Shown: positions 7,723 through 15,324, numbered from the stretch's first letter. The stretch: 41,679 nt of DNA from Nonomuraea basaltis (GCF_005893125.1 NZ_VCJS01000109.1:1-41679); one strand, 5' to 3'. The notes: generated by a model not told the origin, from the letters alone. A program made the numbers and translations.

Positions 7723-8690
7723 TGCACACACGGCTGTACAGAAACGGCGCCCTCGTGAAGGAGGGCTTCCCTATCGAGGACGTCTCCGATTACGTGGACG
7801 ACCCCGGCAACACGGTCTGGTTCGACCTGTGCTCGCCGGCGCCCCAGGATCTCGGCGTCATCGGGGACGAGCTGGGGCTGCACGAGCTGGCCGTCGAGGA
7901 CGTCCTCACCGACCACCAGCGCCCTAAGGTGGACATTTACGACAACCACCTGTTCATCACCGTGTACGGCGTGCACTTCGACCAGGACCGGCTCGACCCC
8001 GTCGAGGTGAACATCTTCGTCACCGCCAACGCCCTGGTCACCGTCCGCGAGAACGACCACTTCGACATCCGCGAGGTGGTCGGGCGCTGGGACGCCGCCT
8101 CCCGCCTGGCCGGGCACGGCGTGACGTTCCTGCTGCACGGCCTGCTCGACTACGTGGTCGACAGCCAGTTCGACCTGGTCCAGGACCTCGACGAGCAGGC
8201 CGAGGCCCTGGAGGAGTCGCTGTTCGAGGAGGACGTGCACGACGCCAGGGAGCTGCAGCGCGCCATGTACGAGCTGCGCAAGAACACCACCAGGCTCCGC
8301 AAGATCGCGATGCCGATGCGCGAGGTGATCGGCACCCTGCTCCGCCGAGACCAGGATCTCATCGCCGATCCCGTGATGGCCCCGTACTACGAGGACGTCC
8401 GCGACCACGTGCTGCGCACGACGGAATGGGTGGACTCGATCCGCGACATGCTCGCGAACGTCCGCGAGACCCGCCTCGCCCAACAGGGTTTCCGGCTCAA
8501 CGAGATCATGAAGCGAGTCACCAGCTGGGCCGCGATCATCGCGGTGCCCACCGCGATCACCGGCTTCTACGGGCAGAACGTCCCCTACCCCGGCGAGGGG
8601 CAGTCGTGGGGCTTCTGGATGTCCATGGTGCTCGTGGCGGTGGCGTCGGCGCTGCTCTACTCGGTGTTCAAGAAGAAGGACTGGCTGTAG
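7722..8690 (+). CDS. corA: CorA-type magnesium/divalent cation transporter
   Basis: This 322-residue protein has a large cytoplasmic N-terminal domain with long helices (FDLVQDLDEQAEALEESLFE) and two C-terminal membrane helices. The pore signature, GMN in classical CorA, is GQN here (residues 284-286 in TGFYGQNVPYP). Variant GxN signatures occur in other CorA-superfamily members, so ion specificity cannot be fixed from sequence. The C-terminal KKKDWL is typical. The start is the GTG overlapping the DUF72 stop; the longer in-frame reading upstream is an antisense-like shadow of DUF72. The stop codon is the first triplet of a 50-bp tandem repeat. Confidence 0.92.
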   Translation: MHTRLYRNGALVKEGFPIEDVSDYVDDPGNTVWFDLCSPAPQDLGVIGDELGLHELAVEDVLTDHQRPKVDIYDNHLFITVYGVHFDQDRLDPVEVNIFVTANALVTVRENDHFDIREVVGRWDAASRLAGHGVTFLLHGLLDYVVDSQFDLVQDLDEQAEALEESLFEEDVHDARELQRAMYELRKNTTRLRKIAMPMREVIGTLLRRDQDLIADPVMAPYYEDVRDHVLRTTEWVDSIRDMLANVRETRLAQQGFRLNEIMKRVTSWAAIIAVPTAITGFYGQNVPYPGEGQSWGFWMSMVLVAVASALLYSVFKKKDWL

Positions 8691-9256
8691 GCGCAGACTC
8701 CGCAGCCTGCGATGGACCGCTGAACGCGGCCCCATCGTAGGCGCAGACTCCGCTGCCTGCGATGGACCGCTGAACGCGGCCCCATCGTAGGCGCAGACTC
8801 CGCTGCCTGCGATGGACCGCTGAACGCGGCCCCATCGTAGGGCGGGCGGCAGGGCTCGCCCCGGCCGTCCAGCGTCAGCTCCACCGCCACCCGTACCTCG
8901 GCGGCGCCCGAGTCGGGGTAGAGCGGCAGGCAGCGGCCGCCCGCCACCAGCGTCCTGCGGCCGATCGAGGTGGTGAGCAGCGACAGCTCGTCGTACGTGG
9001 CGGGCGTGGCCAGCAGCAGCAGCCACGCGCCCGCCTCCGTCCGGCTCCGCGTGCCCTCCAGCGCGTAGTAGTCGAGGACGTTCTCGCTGGCCGAGACGAC
9101 CGCCCGCATGGTGAAACGACGCCCCTCGACCGTGAACACCTCCGCCGAGGGCGCCTTGTAGATCGAATGCACGTACCCGATCGCGAAGCCGCCGGAGATC
9201 GGCAGGCCGTTCACGGTGAGGCGCCCGGCGCCGCCGCCGGAGCCGAGCGCCATCAC
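8657..9256 (-). CDS. DUF1850 protein with repeat-encoded C-terminus
   Basis: Residues up to about 138 form a DUF1850 domain, for example in GGFAIGYVHSIYKAP. The family of small exported proteins commonly accompanies TAXI-type TRAP transporters. From about residue 140 to 190 the protein is encoded by the 50-bp repeats and reads as an unrelated Ser/Arg-rich tail. The frame then ends inside the 3' end of corA, a convergent overlap of 34 nt. The GTG start used here leaves no signal peptide. An in-frame CTG at 9284-9286, overlapping the TAXI gene stop as CTGA and preceded by AAGGAAAAGG, would add the export-like MIRLLLAIAA and may be the real start. Confidence 0.75.
   Translation of the reverse strand: MMALGSGGGAGRLTVNGLPISGGFAIGYVHSIYKAPSAEVFTVEGRRFTMRAVVSASENVLDYYALEGTRSRTEAGAWLLLLATPATYDELSLLTTSIGRRTLVAGGRCLPLYPDSGAAEVRVAVELTLDGRGEPCRPPYDGAAFSGPSQAAESAPTMGPRSAVHRRQRSLRLRWGRVQRSIAGCGVCAYSQSFFLNTE
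8688..8837. repeat. Three tandem 50-bp repeats with hairpin potential
   Basis: There are three head-to-tail units (8688-8737, 8738-8787, 8788-8837). They are identical except for A instead of T at 8704. Across each junction, CATCGTAGGC pairs with GCCTGCGATG (for example 8733-8742 with 8755-8764; ten pairs, one G-T), giving a terminator-like hairpin. The first unit begins exactly at the corA stop codon. On the minus strand no unit contains a stop in any frame, so the DUF1850 frame reads through all three. Confidence 0.95.
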
Positions 9257-9282
9257 CGCCGCGATCGCCAGGAGGAGTCTGA

Positions 9283-10233
9283 TCAGGCCTTTTCCTTGAA
9301 GTAGCGGGCGGCGCCCGGGTGCAGCTCGACCGGGGCCACCTGCTGGCCCAGCGTCAGGTCGAGCTTCTTCGCCTCCGGGTGCACGGCCGACAGCTCGGCC
9401 TTCTTCTCGAACAGGGTCTTGGTGATGTCGTACGCGAGCTGCTCGCTCATCTTGTCGGGCACCAGCAGCACGTTGGCGACGCCGACGGTCTTGACCGTGC
9501 CGTCCAGCTTGTAGGTGGACATGTCGACGTCGAGCCCGACGTACTGCTCCCCGAACGTCGTGCGCATCTTCTCCAGCACGTCCGCGGTGTCGAGCAGCTT
9601 CATGTCCGGCTTGCTCGTGGCCAGGTCGGTGATGCCCGCCGTGGGCAGCCCGCCGACCCAGAAGAACGCGTCGATCGTGCCGTCCTTGGCGGCCTGCACC
9701 GACTCGTTGATCGACAGCTGCTGCTTGGTGATGTCGGTGTCGGGGTTCAGGCCGGCCGCCTCCAGCATGCGCCTGGCCACGACCTGGGTGCCGGAGTTGG
9801 CCGGGCCGAGCGAGACGCGCTTTCCCTTCAGGTCGGCCACCTTGGTCGCGGTGACGCCGGGGGCGACCACGACGTGCGTGTAGTTGTCGTAGATGCGGGC
9901 GATCGCCTTGACCGGCTGCTTAGCGGTGAAGGTGTCCTTGCCGTTGACGGCGTCGGCCGCGGTGTCGACCTGGGAGAAGCCGATGTCGGCCTTGCCGCTC
10001 GCCAGCAGCTTGATGTTCTCCACGGAGGCCGAGGTGACCGACGCGGTGGCCTGGGTGTTGGCGATGTTCGCCGACAGCTGCTTGGCCAGGCCGCCGCCGT
10101 ACACGTAGTAGACGCCCGTCGTGCCGCCCGTGGCGATCGACAGCCGGTTGCCCGATCCGCCCCCGCCTCCGCCTCCGCCGCAGCCCGCCACGGTCAGGAC
10201 GGTTGCGGCGATTATCGCAAAGATCCGCTTCAC
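9283..10233 (-). CDS. TAXI-family TRAP solute-binding lipoprotein
   Basis: This 316-residue binding protein belongs to the TRAP-associated extracytoplasmic immunogenic (TAXI) family. The signal peptide ends in lipobox VAGC (Cys18), followed by eight glycines. Family segments are LSIATGGTTGVYYVYGGGLA, DIGFSQVDTA, GPANSGTQ, and the DAFFWVGGLP helix region. TAXI ligands described so far include glutamate/glutamine and other small acids; the ligand here is unknown. The start is GTG, overlapping the permease stop as GTGA, with AAGGAGAAGGG upstream. The longer open frame 5' of it is a shadow of the permease gene. Confidence 0.92.
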   Translation of the reverse strand: MKRIFAIIAATVLTVAGCGGGGGGGGSGNRLSIATGGTTGVYYVYGGGLAKQLSANIANTQATASVTSASVENIKLLASGKADIGFSQVDTAADAVNGKDTFTAKQPVKAIARIYDNYTHVVVAPGVTATKVADLKGKRVSLGPANSGTQVVARRMLEAAGLNPDTDITKQQLSINESVQAAKDGTIDAFFWVGGLPTAGITDLATSKPDMKLLDTADVLEKMRTTFGEQYVGLDVDMSTYKLDGTVKTVGVANVLLVPDKMSEQLAYDITKTLFEKKAELSAVHPEAKKLDLTLGQQVAPVELHPGAARYFKEKA

Positions 10234-12272
10234 GCTGGGTCCCTTCTCCTTCTTCTGACGAGGTGCACGGCACCGGCCACGGCCAGCATGGCCAGGCCCG
10301 CGACGATGGGGAGGGGCTCGAGGAACAGCAGCAGCACCGCGGCCACCGCCGCCAGCAGCCGCTCCGGCCAGCCGGACAGACCGCCCGTGGCCATGGCGAG
10401 GGCGGCCACCGCGACCGCCGAGACCGCGCCCATCAGCAGCACGGTCCCGATCGGGCCCTGCCCGAGCAGGGCCTGCCCGTTCGGCGTCAGCACGAACGCG
10501 AACGGCACCAGGAACGCCGGCAGCGTGTACCGCCAGGTCATCATCATCGTCTTGTACGTGTTCCCACCGGTGATCGCGGCCGCCGCGACCGCGGACAGCG
10601 CCGTTGGCGGGCTCACCTCCGACAGCACCGCGTAGTAGAAGACGAACATGTACGCCTCGGCCTGCGCGACCCCGAGAGAGGTGAGCGCCGGACCGATGAT
10701 CACGGCGGCGATGATGAAGCTGGCGGTCACCGGCACGGCCAGGCCCAGCAGCATGACCGCGAGACCGGCCATGACCGTGGTCAGGATCAGGTTGCCGGCG
10801 GCGAAGTCCACGATGATCGCGCTGAGGTTCAGCCCGAGGCCCGTCTGGGTGATGACGCCGACGATGATGCCCGCCGCCGCGCACACCGCGGTCACCGGCA
10901 GCACCTCCAGCGTGCCCTTGGCCAGCGCCTGCCCGACGCGTTTGGGGCCCATCCGGTTCTTCGGGTCGAGGAACGACAGCCCGAACGCGACGGCGGTGGC
11001 GATCACCACGGACTGGAACGCCGACCGGTCCATCGCCATCAGCACGACGATGAGGATGAGCGAGCTGAAGTGGTAGCCGAAGCGCAGCAGCAGCCGGCTC
11101 GCCTTGGGCGCGTCCACCGGCACGGCGCGGGTGCCGAAGCGGCGCGAGTCGACCTCGATGGCCAGGAAGATGCCCAGGTAGTACAGGATCGTGGGGATCG
11201 TCGCGTACAGGAGCACCTGGAGGTAGCTGACCCTGAGGTACTCGGCGATGATGAACGCCGCGGCGCCCAGCGTGGGCGGGGACAGGATCGCGCCGATGCC
11301 GCCGGCCGCCAGGATGCCGCCCGCCGCCTCCCTCGGGTAGCCGGCCCGCCGCAGCACCGGCCAGGCCACGCTGCCCAGGCTGACGGTGGTGGCCACGCCC
11401 GAGCCGGACACGGTGCCGAGCAGGAAGCCGGCCGTGGTGACGGTACGGCCGGGGGCGGAGCGGGAGTTGCGGAAGGCGGCGAAGCTCAGGTCGATGAAGA
11501 ACCGGCTCGCGCCCGAGAAGTCCAGCACCGCGCCGTAGATCGTGAACAGGATGATGTAGCTCGCGGCCACCTGCATCGGGACGCCGAAGAAGCCCTCGGT
11601 GCCGGTGTAGAGCTGCGACACGATCTGACCGAGGTCGAAACCGCGATGCCCGATCGTCCAGTCAATCGGCAAATATGAGCCGTAATAGGCATAAATCAGG
11701 AAAAGCAGGCAGATGATGGTCAGAGCCCAGCCGACGGTCCGCCGTACCGCCTCCAGCAGCAGCACCGTCAGCGCCAGCCCCGCCACGATGTCCAGGTCCG
11801 TCAGCGCGGCGCCCGAGCCTCGGTCGCGGAACGCGTCCATGTCGAGCAGCGGGTAGACCAGCACGGCCAGCGCGGCGGCGGCCAGCAGCCAGTCGGCGAC
11901 GCTCGGCCACTCGGGGCGGCGCGTCCCCTCAGGATGCGCCACCGCCCGCGCCACGCCCTCCAGCGGGTCGGCCTGGCTGCCCGGGGGCGCGGCCGGGGTG
12001 TCCCCGGCGGGACGGCGCCGCAGCAGCCGGTTCAGCCACGACGACATCCCTGAGCGGTAGCACAGGAAGACCAGCGGCAGCGCCACCGCCAGGAACGTCA
12101 TCCGATGTTCGAGAGCCTCGACCGGCCGGAACACCACCGCCAGCGAATAGACCGACAGCAGCCCGCCGACGATCCACACGCCGAGCCGGAGCGCCCCGCC
12201 GAGCTGCCGTGCCGGTCGTTCCTGTTCGTGGGCGGAGACCAGTTCGGCCTGACGATCGCTCAGCTCGGTCAA
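10230..12272 (-). CDS. TRAP transporter permease, fused 4TM/12TM
   Basis: This 680-residue membrane protein combines the small (DctQ-like) and large (DctM-like) TRAP subunits, the usual form in TAXI systems. Features are many hydrophobic helices, a conserved central region (SGVATTVSLGSVAWPVLRRA, then GYPREAAGGILAAGG), and a basic C-terminus. The start is TTG, decided by a strong GGGGAGG 4 nt upstream; no ATG or GTG competes. The stop overlaps the binding-protein start (GTGA), indicating coupling. The gene begins 44 nt after the stop of the truncated threonyl-tRNA synthetase with no hairpin seen between them, so co-transcription from the attenuated leader upstream is likely (inference). Confidence 0.9.
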   Translation of the reverse strand: MTELSDRQAELVSAHEQERPARQLGGALRLGVWIVGGLLSVYSLAVVFRPVEALEHRMTFLAVALPLVFLCYRSGMSSWLNRLLRRRPAGDTPAAPPGSQADPLEGVARAVAHPEGTRRPEWPSVADWLLAAAALAVLVYPLLDMDAFRDRGSGAALTDLDIVAGLALTVLLLEAVRRTVGWALTIICLLFLIYAYYGSYLPIDWTIGHRGFDLGQIVSQLYTGTEGFFGVPMQVAASYIILFTIYGAVLDFSGASRFFIDLSFAAFRNSRSAPGRTVTTAGFLLGTVSGSGVATTVSLGSVAWPVLRRAGYPREAAGGILAAGGIGAILSPPTLGAAAFIIAEYLRVSYLQVLLYATIPTILYYLGIFLAIEVDSRRFGTRAVPVDAPKASRLLLRFGYHFSSLILIVVLMAMDRSAFQSVVIATAVAFGLSFLDPKNRMGPKRVGQALAKGTLEVLPVTAVCAAAGIIVGVITQTGLGLNLSAIIVDFAAGNLILTTVMAGLAVMLLGLAVPVTASFIIAAVIIGPALTSLGVAQAEAYMFVFYYAVLSEVSPPTALSAVAAAAITGGNTYKTMMMTWRYTLPAFLVPFAFVLTPNGQALLGQGPIGTVLLMGAVSAVAVAALAMATGGLSGWPERLLAAVAAVLLLFLEPLPIVAGLAMLAVAGAVHLVRRRRRDPA

Positions 12273-12316
12273 GTGTCCTCCCCGACATGGCGCGTTGCAG
12301 GGACTTTACGAGCCGG

Positions 12317-13537
12317 TTAGGTGATCAGGGAAGACTCCGTTACCCGATTGATTTCCCGCCGTCGGAACAAAGGTCGCGAATCAGCCGCCAACTGTTCGAT
12401 GGGCACCTCGCCCGCCTGGCTGCCGTCGCGCAGCCGCACCGCCGCCTGCCCGCTCGCCACCTCGCGCGGCCCCACCACGAGCTGGTACGGCACCAGCCGG
12501 TGCGCCCTGATCCTGGCCCCCAGACTGCCCCGGCCGGCGGGCGCCAGCTCCGCCCGCAGCCCGGCGGCCACGCAGCGCCGCAGCACGTCCTCGGCGGCGG
12601 CCTGCTCGGCGTCCGACAGCGGCAGCACCACCGCCTGCACGGGCGCCAGCCACGCGGGGAACGCGCCGCCGTGCACCTCGATGAGGTGCGCGACCAGGCG
12701 TTCGATGGCGCCGACGACGCTGCGGTGCACCATGACGGGCCGGTGGCCGCCGACGTAGCCCAGGTCGAAGCGTTCCGGCTGGAAGTGGTCCACCTGGACG
12801 GTCGACAGGGTGCTCTCGCGGCCGGCGGGGTCGGCGATCTGGACGTCGATCTTCGGTCCGTAGAACGCGCCCTCGCCGTGCTCCTCGTCGTATTCCAGGC
12901 CGCGCTCCTTCAGCGCCTCGCGCAGGACGGCTTCGGAGCGTGCCCACATGGCGGGGTCGTCGACGAACTTGTCGCCGTCGCCGCGCAGCGACAGCCGGTA
13001 GCGCGCGGCCCGGATGCCGAGCCGGGCGTGCGCGGCCTCGATCAGGCCGAGCGCGGCCGACACTTCGGCGGCGGCCTGCTCGGGCGGGCAGAACACGTGC
13101 CCGTCATTGAGCTGCATGGCCCGCACCCTGGTCAGGCCGCCGAGGACGCCGGACAGCTCGGAGCGGTACTGGCCGCCCAGCTCGGCGATGCGCAGCGGCA
13201 GCTCGCGACGGGTGCGCTGGCGGGAGCGGTAGATGAGCGCGTGGTGCGGGCACAGGCTGGGTCTCAGCACGAACTCCTCCCCGCCCACGTTCATGGGCGG
13301 GAACATGTCCTCCGCGTAGTGCGCCCAGTGGCCGGAGCGTTCGTACAGCTCGCGTTTGCCCAGCACGGGAGAGTTGACGTGCTGGTAGCCGTTGCGGCGC
13401 TCCAGCTCGTGGACGTAGTCCTCGATGGCCTTGCGCATGGCCGCACCGGCGGGCAGCCAGTAGGGCAGGCCGGAGCCGATCAGCGGGTCGGTGTCGAAGA
13501 TGCCCAGCTCGCGGCCGAGTCTGCGGTGGTCGTTCAT
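12317..13537 (-). CDS. Truncated threonyl-tRNA synthetase paralogue (catalytic and anticodon domains only)
   Basis: This 406-residue class II aminoacyl-tRNA synthetase lacks the N-terminal TGS and editing domains of the usual ~650-residue ThrRS and begins directly before motif 1. Zinc ligands match ThrRS: Cys in LRPSLCPHH, His in LNDGHVFC, His in MVHRSVVG. Motif 2 is RTRRELPLRIAELGGQYRSE. The anticodon-binding domain starts near WLAPVQAVVLPLSD. NCPGH of canonical enzymes is LCPHH here, and the conserved QDDAH is LNDGH. ATG 13537 is chosen over ATG 13543 because AAAGG lies 6 nt before the former and directly abuts the latter. It follows a Thr-codon leader peptide. It could be a regulated backup, inhibitor-resistant, or specialised enzyme. 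Confidence 0.9.
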   Translation of the reverse strand: MNDHRRLGRELGIFDTDPLIGSGLPYWLPAGAAMRKAIEDYVHELERRNGYQHVNSPVLGKRELYERSGHWAHYAEDMFPPMNVGGEEFVLRPSLCPHHALIYRSRQRTRRELPLRIAELGGQYRSELSGVLGGLTRVRAMQLNDGHVFCPPEQAAAEVSAALGLIEAAHARLGIRAARYRLSLRGDGDKFVDDPAMWARSEAVLREALKERGLEYDEEHGEGAFYGPKIDVQIADPAGRESTLSTVQVDHFQPERFDLGYVGGHRPVMVHRSVVGAIERLVAHLIEVHGGAFPAWLAPVQAVVLPLSDAEQAAAEDVLRRCVAAGLRAELAPAGRGSLGARIRAHRLVPYQLVVGPREVASGQAAVRLRDGSQAGEVPIEQLAADSRPLFRRREINRVTESSLIT

Positions 13538-13543
13538 GATCAT

Positions 13544-13592
13544 CCTTTCCAGGGAAAGGGCGAACGACCGAGCTCCCGGGCATTCGCCCGGG
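13544..13592 (-). promoter_or_regulatory. Competing hairpins controlling thrS-like Shine-Dalgarno
   Basis: Three stems can form in the mRNA between the leader peptide and the synthetase start. Stem A is CCCGGGC-GAAT-GCCCGGG (13575-13592). Stem B is GGGCGAA with TTCGCCC (13558-13589). Stem C is CCTTTCC with GGAAAGG (13544-13559), and it contains the Shine-Dalgarno. A and C are compatible with each other. B excludes A and overlaps C. This is the architecture expected for ribosome-mediated attenuation acting on translation initiation. Which state is ON cannot be decided by eye. Confidence 0.6.
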
Positions 13593-13602
13593 AAGCGTGG
13601 AT

Positions 13603-13659
13603 TCAGCGCGCCGGGACGAGGTCCGGCGTCGTCGTGACGAAGACGTGAGCGCGCTGCAT
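13603..13659 (-). CDS. 18-codon threonine leader peptide
   Basis: A short open frame reads MQRAHVFVTTTPDLVPAR, with three consecutive ACG threonine codons at residues 9-11. It ends 65 nt upstream of the synthetase ATG. A hairpin (CGCCGG/CCGGCG) lies immediately after the Thr codons. Leader peptides rich in the cognate amino acid are an established device for sensing charged tRNA, for example thrL in enterobacteria. Position, composition and the downstream alternative stems support that role here. A TACGGT -10 like hexamer lies 7 nt before the ATG, so the mRNA may be nearly leaderless. No T-box sequence was found. Confidence 0.7.
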   Translation of the reverse strand: MQRAHVFVTTTPDLVPAR

Positions 13660-13666
13660 GCCTCTC

Positions 13667-13672
13667 ACCGTA
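13667..13672 (-). promoter_or_regulatory. -10 like element of the leader peptide transcript
   Basis: Minus-strand TACGGT, preceded by TGC, lies 7 nt from the leader peptide ATG. It is consistent with a transcript starting at or next to that ATG. No convincing -35 is visible. Confidence 0.4.
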
Positions 13673-13728
13673 GCACTCGAGGGGGCGTGAAAAAATCTTT
13701 CAAGAGAACCCCAAGGAATGGCAAATGA

Positions 13729-13734
13729 TATAAA
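13729..13734 (+). promoter_or_regulatory. -10 like element of the LuxR gene
   Basis: TATAAA lies 6 nt before the GTG start. AAAGG overlapping it could alternatively act as a weak Shine-Dalgarno if transcription starts further upstream. Confidence 0.35.
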
Positions 13735-13740
13735 GGCTCC

Positions 13741-14712
13741 GTGGCCGAGATCACTCTGGACTTCTGCCAGCTGCAGGCGTTCGCGGAGGTCGGCTACCAG
13801 GTGGCGGGCGCCGGTGGCGCGCACGGGGCGATGGCCGCGCTGCGCCGGGTGGTCTCGCTGGACGCGTACGAGTTCGTCGCGTTCGATCCCGCCACGGGGC
13901 GGCACCGCAGCGTCGTGGCGGACGGGCACCGGCGCATCGACCGGGACGCCGCCGAGGAGTACGCCGGGCTGGAGGCGTACCGCAGGGCTCTGGCCACCCG
14001 GGCGCCGGTGAGCATGCCCGAGCCGGGCACCGAGCGTTACTTCCGCCGGCATTTGGCCCCGTACGGGTGGCGAGCCGGGCTGACCGCGCCGCTGTTCCTG
14101 AGCGAGGGCCGATTCACGGGGCTGCTGCACCTGGCGTCCAGGGAGGCGTTCCCGCGGCTCACCGGCGCGCTGGTGGCGGCGGTGAGCCCGATGCTCGCGC
14201 ACGTCACCGACCTGACCAGGTGCGTGATCGACCCGGTGGGCCTGCCGGCCGACTTCCGCGCGGTCGCCTTCGACCGGGTCGGCACCCGGCGCGAGGTCCC
14301 CGGCCGGGAGGTGTCGGCCGCGTTGTGGGACGACCCCGCGATGGCCGCGTACGCCCGGGCGTTCATCGACTCGCGCCAGCTGAGCAGGCACGGGCTCTGG
14401 CTCGACGGCGACGCGCGCTGGCACGAGTTGCGGCTGCTCAGGGCCGGTGTCGGCTACCAGGGGGCGCTGCAGGGGGCCGTCGCGGCCGAGCGGCCGTGCC
14501 CGCTGCCGTACGACCTGACCGGCCGCGAGGTGGACGTGCTCACGCGGGTGGCGGCCGGCGACTCCAACCCGCAGATCGCCGCCGCGCTCGTGCTCAGCGT
14601 CCGCACGGTGACCACCCACCTGGAGCACATCTTCGCCAAGCTCGGCTGTGACAGCCGCACCCGGCTCACCACCAAGGCCCTCGCCGAGGGTCTGTGCCGC
14701 CTCGACGTCTAA
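13741..14712 (+). CDS. LuxR-type transcriptional regulator
   Basis: This 323-residue protein has a C-terminal LuxR/FixJ helix-turn-helix (about residues 258-320; LTGREVDVLTRVAAGDSNPQ, then the VRTVTTHLEHIFAKLG recognition region). The ~240-residue N-terminal part looks like a GAF/autoinducer-type sensor fold (YEFVAFDPATG, LTAPLFLSEGRFTGLLHL), but no specific ligand can be named. The start is GTG; upstream ATGs are out of frame or closed by stops. It is divergent from the Thr leader/synthetase operon with about 80 nt between them, so it could regulate that operon (inference). Its stop overlaps the stop of the convergent ATPase gene. Confidence 0.85.
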   Translation: MAEITLDFCQLQAFAEVGYQVAGAGGAHGAMAALRRVVSLDAYEFVAFDPATGRHRSVVADGHRRIDRDAAEEYAGLEAYRRALATRAPVSMPEPGTERYFRRHLAPYGWRAGLTAPLFLSEGRFTGLLHLASREAFPRLTGALVAAVSPMLAHVTDLTRCVIDPVGLPADFRAVAFDRVGTRREVPGREVSAALWDDPAMAAYARAFIDSRQLSRHGLWLDGDARWHELRLLRAGVGYQGALQGAVAAERPCPLPYDLTGREVDVLTRVAAGDSNPQIAAALVLSVRTVTTHLEHIFAKLGCDSRTRLTTKALAEGLCRLDV

Positions 14713-15188
14713 ACGGCCACGGCGGGCATTCTTGCCTGCAGCAGCTCGAACCAGACCGTCGTCGAGCCGTCCTCGCGGGTGAAGCCCCAGCGGTGGCTGA
14801 GCGCCTCGATCAGCGGCAGCCCCCGCCCGCTGGTGGCCTGCCCGCCGGAGGCCGGAGTGCTGGAACGGCACACGCACGGCGGCCCGTCGGACCCGGCGTC
14901 CGCCACGCACACCCGTACCGCCGACTCCGAGCTGGTCACGGTCACCGTGAACGAGCCGCCCGACCCCGACCTGGTGTGCAGGATCGCGTTGGTGGCCAGC
15001 TCGCTGGTGAGCAGCACCACGTCGTCGTAGAACGGATGATCGCGGCCCAGCGCGGCCGTCACGATCCCCCTGGCCCTGGACACCTGGGAGGGTACCCCCG
15101 GCAGCCGGACCACGAGATCGCGCGAGCCGGGCGGATCACCCCCGTTGATACGGTGAAAATCCGGCGGTGCCACGGCGACCTCCCCCAT
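14709..15188 (-). CDS. RsbW-like anti-sigma factor ATPase (HATPase_c_2)
   Basis: This 159-residue protein has a GHKL ATP-binding fold: N-box ELATNAILHT, a G1-like DAGSDGPP region, and GRGLPLIEALSHRWG as the G2 region. Small single-domain proteins of this type in actinobacteria act as anti-sigma factors/serine kinases or as ATPase partners of phosphatases. No sigma factor or anti-anti-sigma gene is adjacent, so its partner is unknown. The stop overlaps that of the LuxR gene (shared TA), an extreme convergent arrangement without room for a terminator. Confidence 0.85.
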   Translation of the reverse strand: MGEVAVAPPDFHRINGGDPPGSRDLVVRLPGVPSQVSRARGIVTAALGRDHPFYDDVVLLTSELATNAILHTRSGSGGSFTVTVTSSESAVRVCVADAGSDGPPCVCRSSTPASGGQATSGRGLPLIEALSHRWGFTREDGSTTVWFELLQARMPAVAV

Positions 15189-15324
15189 AGTCGAGCCCCT
15201 ATCCCTCAGGCTGCGTTATGAGACGCGCCGGTGGTGGCCCGGAGTTATCGCGAAAAGGTAGGAATGCCCTTTCCCAAGGTCGCCTGCACGACCGCCGGCG
15301 GCTACCGAGTACGCTGCGATCGAC

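Noticed and set aside
7020..8690. A 556-codon plus-strand frame starting inside DUF72.
   Set aside because: Only the part from GTG 7722 is homologous to CorA; the rest is an off-frame shadow of DUF72.
8688..8837. CRISPR-like array.
   Set aside because: Units are contiguous with no variable spacers, and no cas genes are present.
13538..13680. T-box riboswitch for the threonyl-tRNA synthetase.
   Set aside because: No T-box consensus (AGGGUGGNACCGCG-like) or specifier stem was seen; the Thr-codon leader ORF explains the region better.
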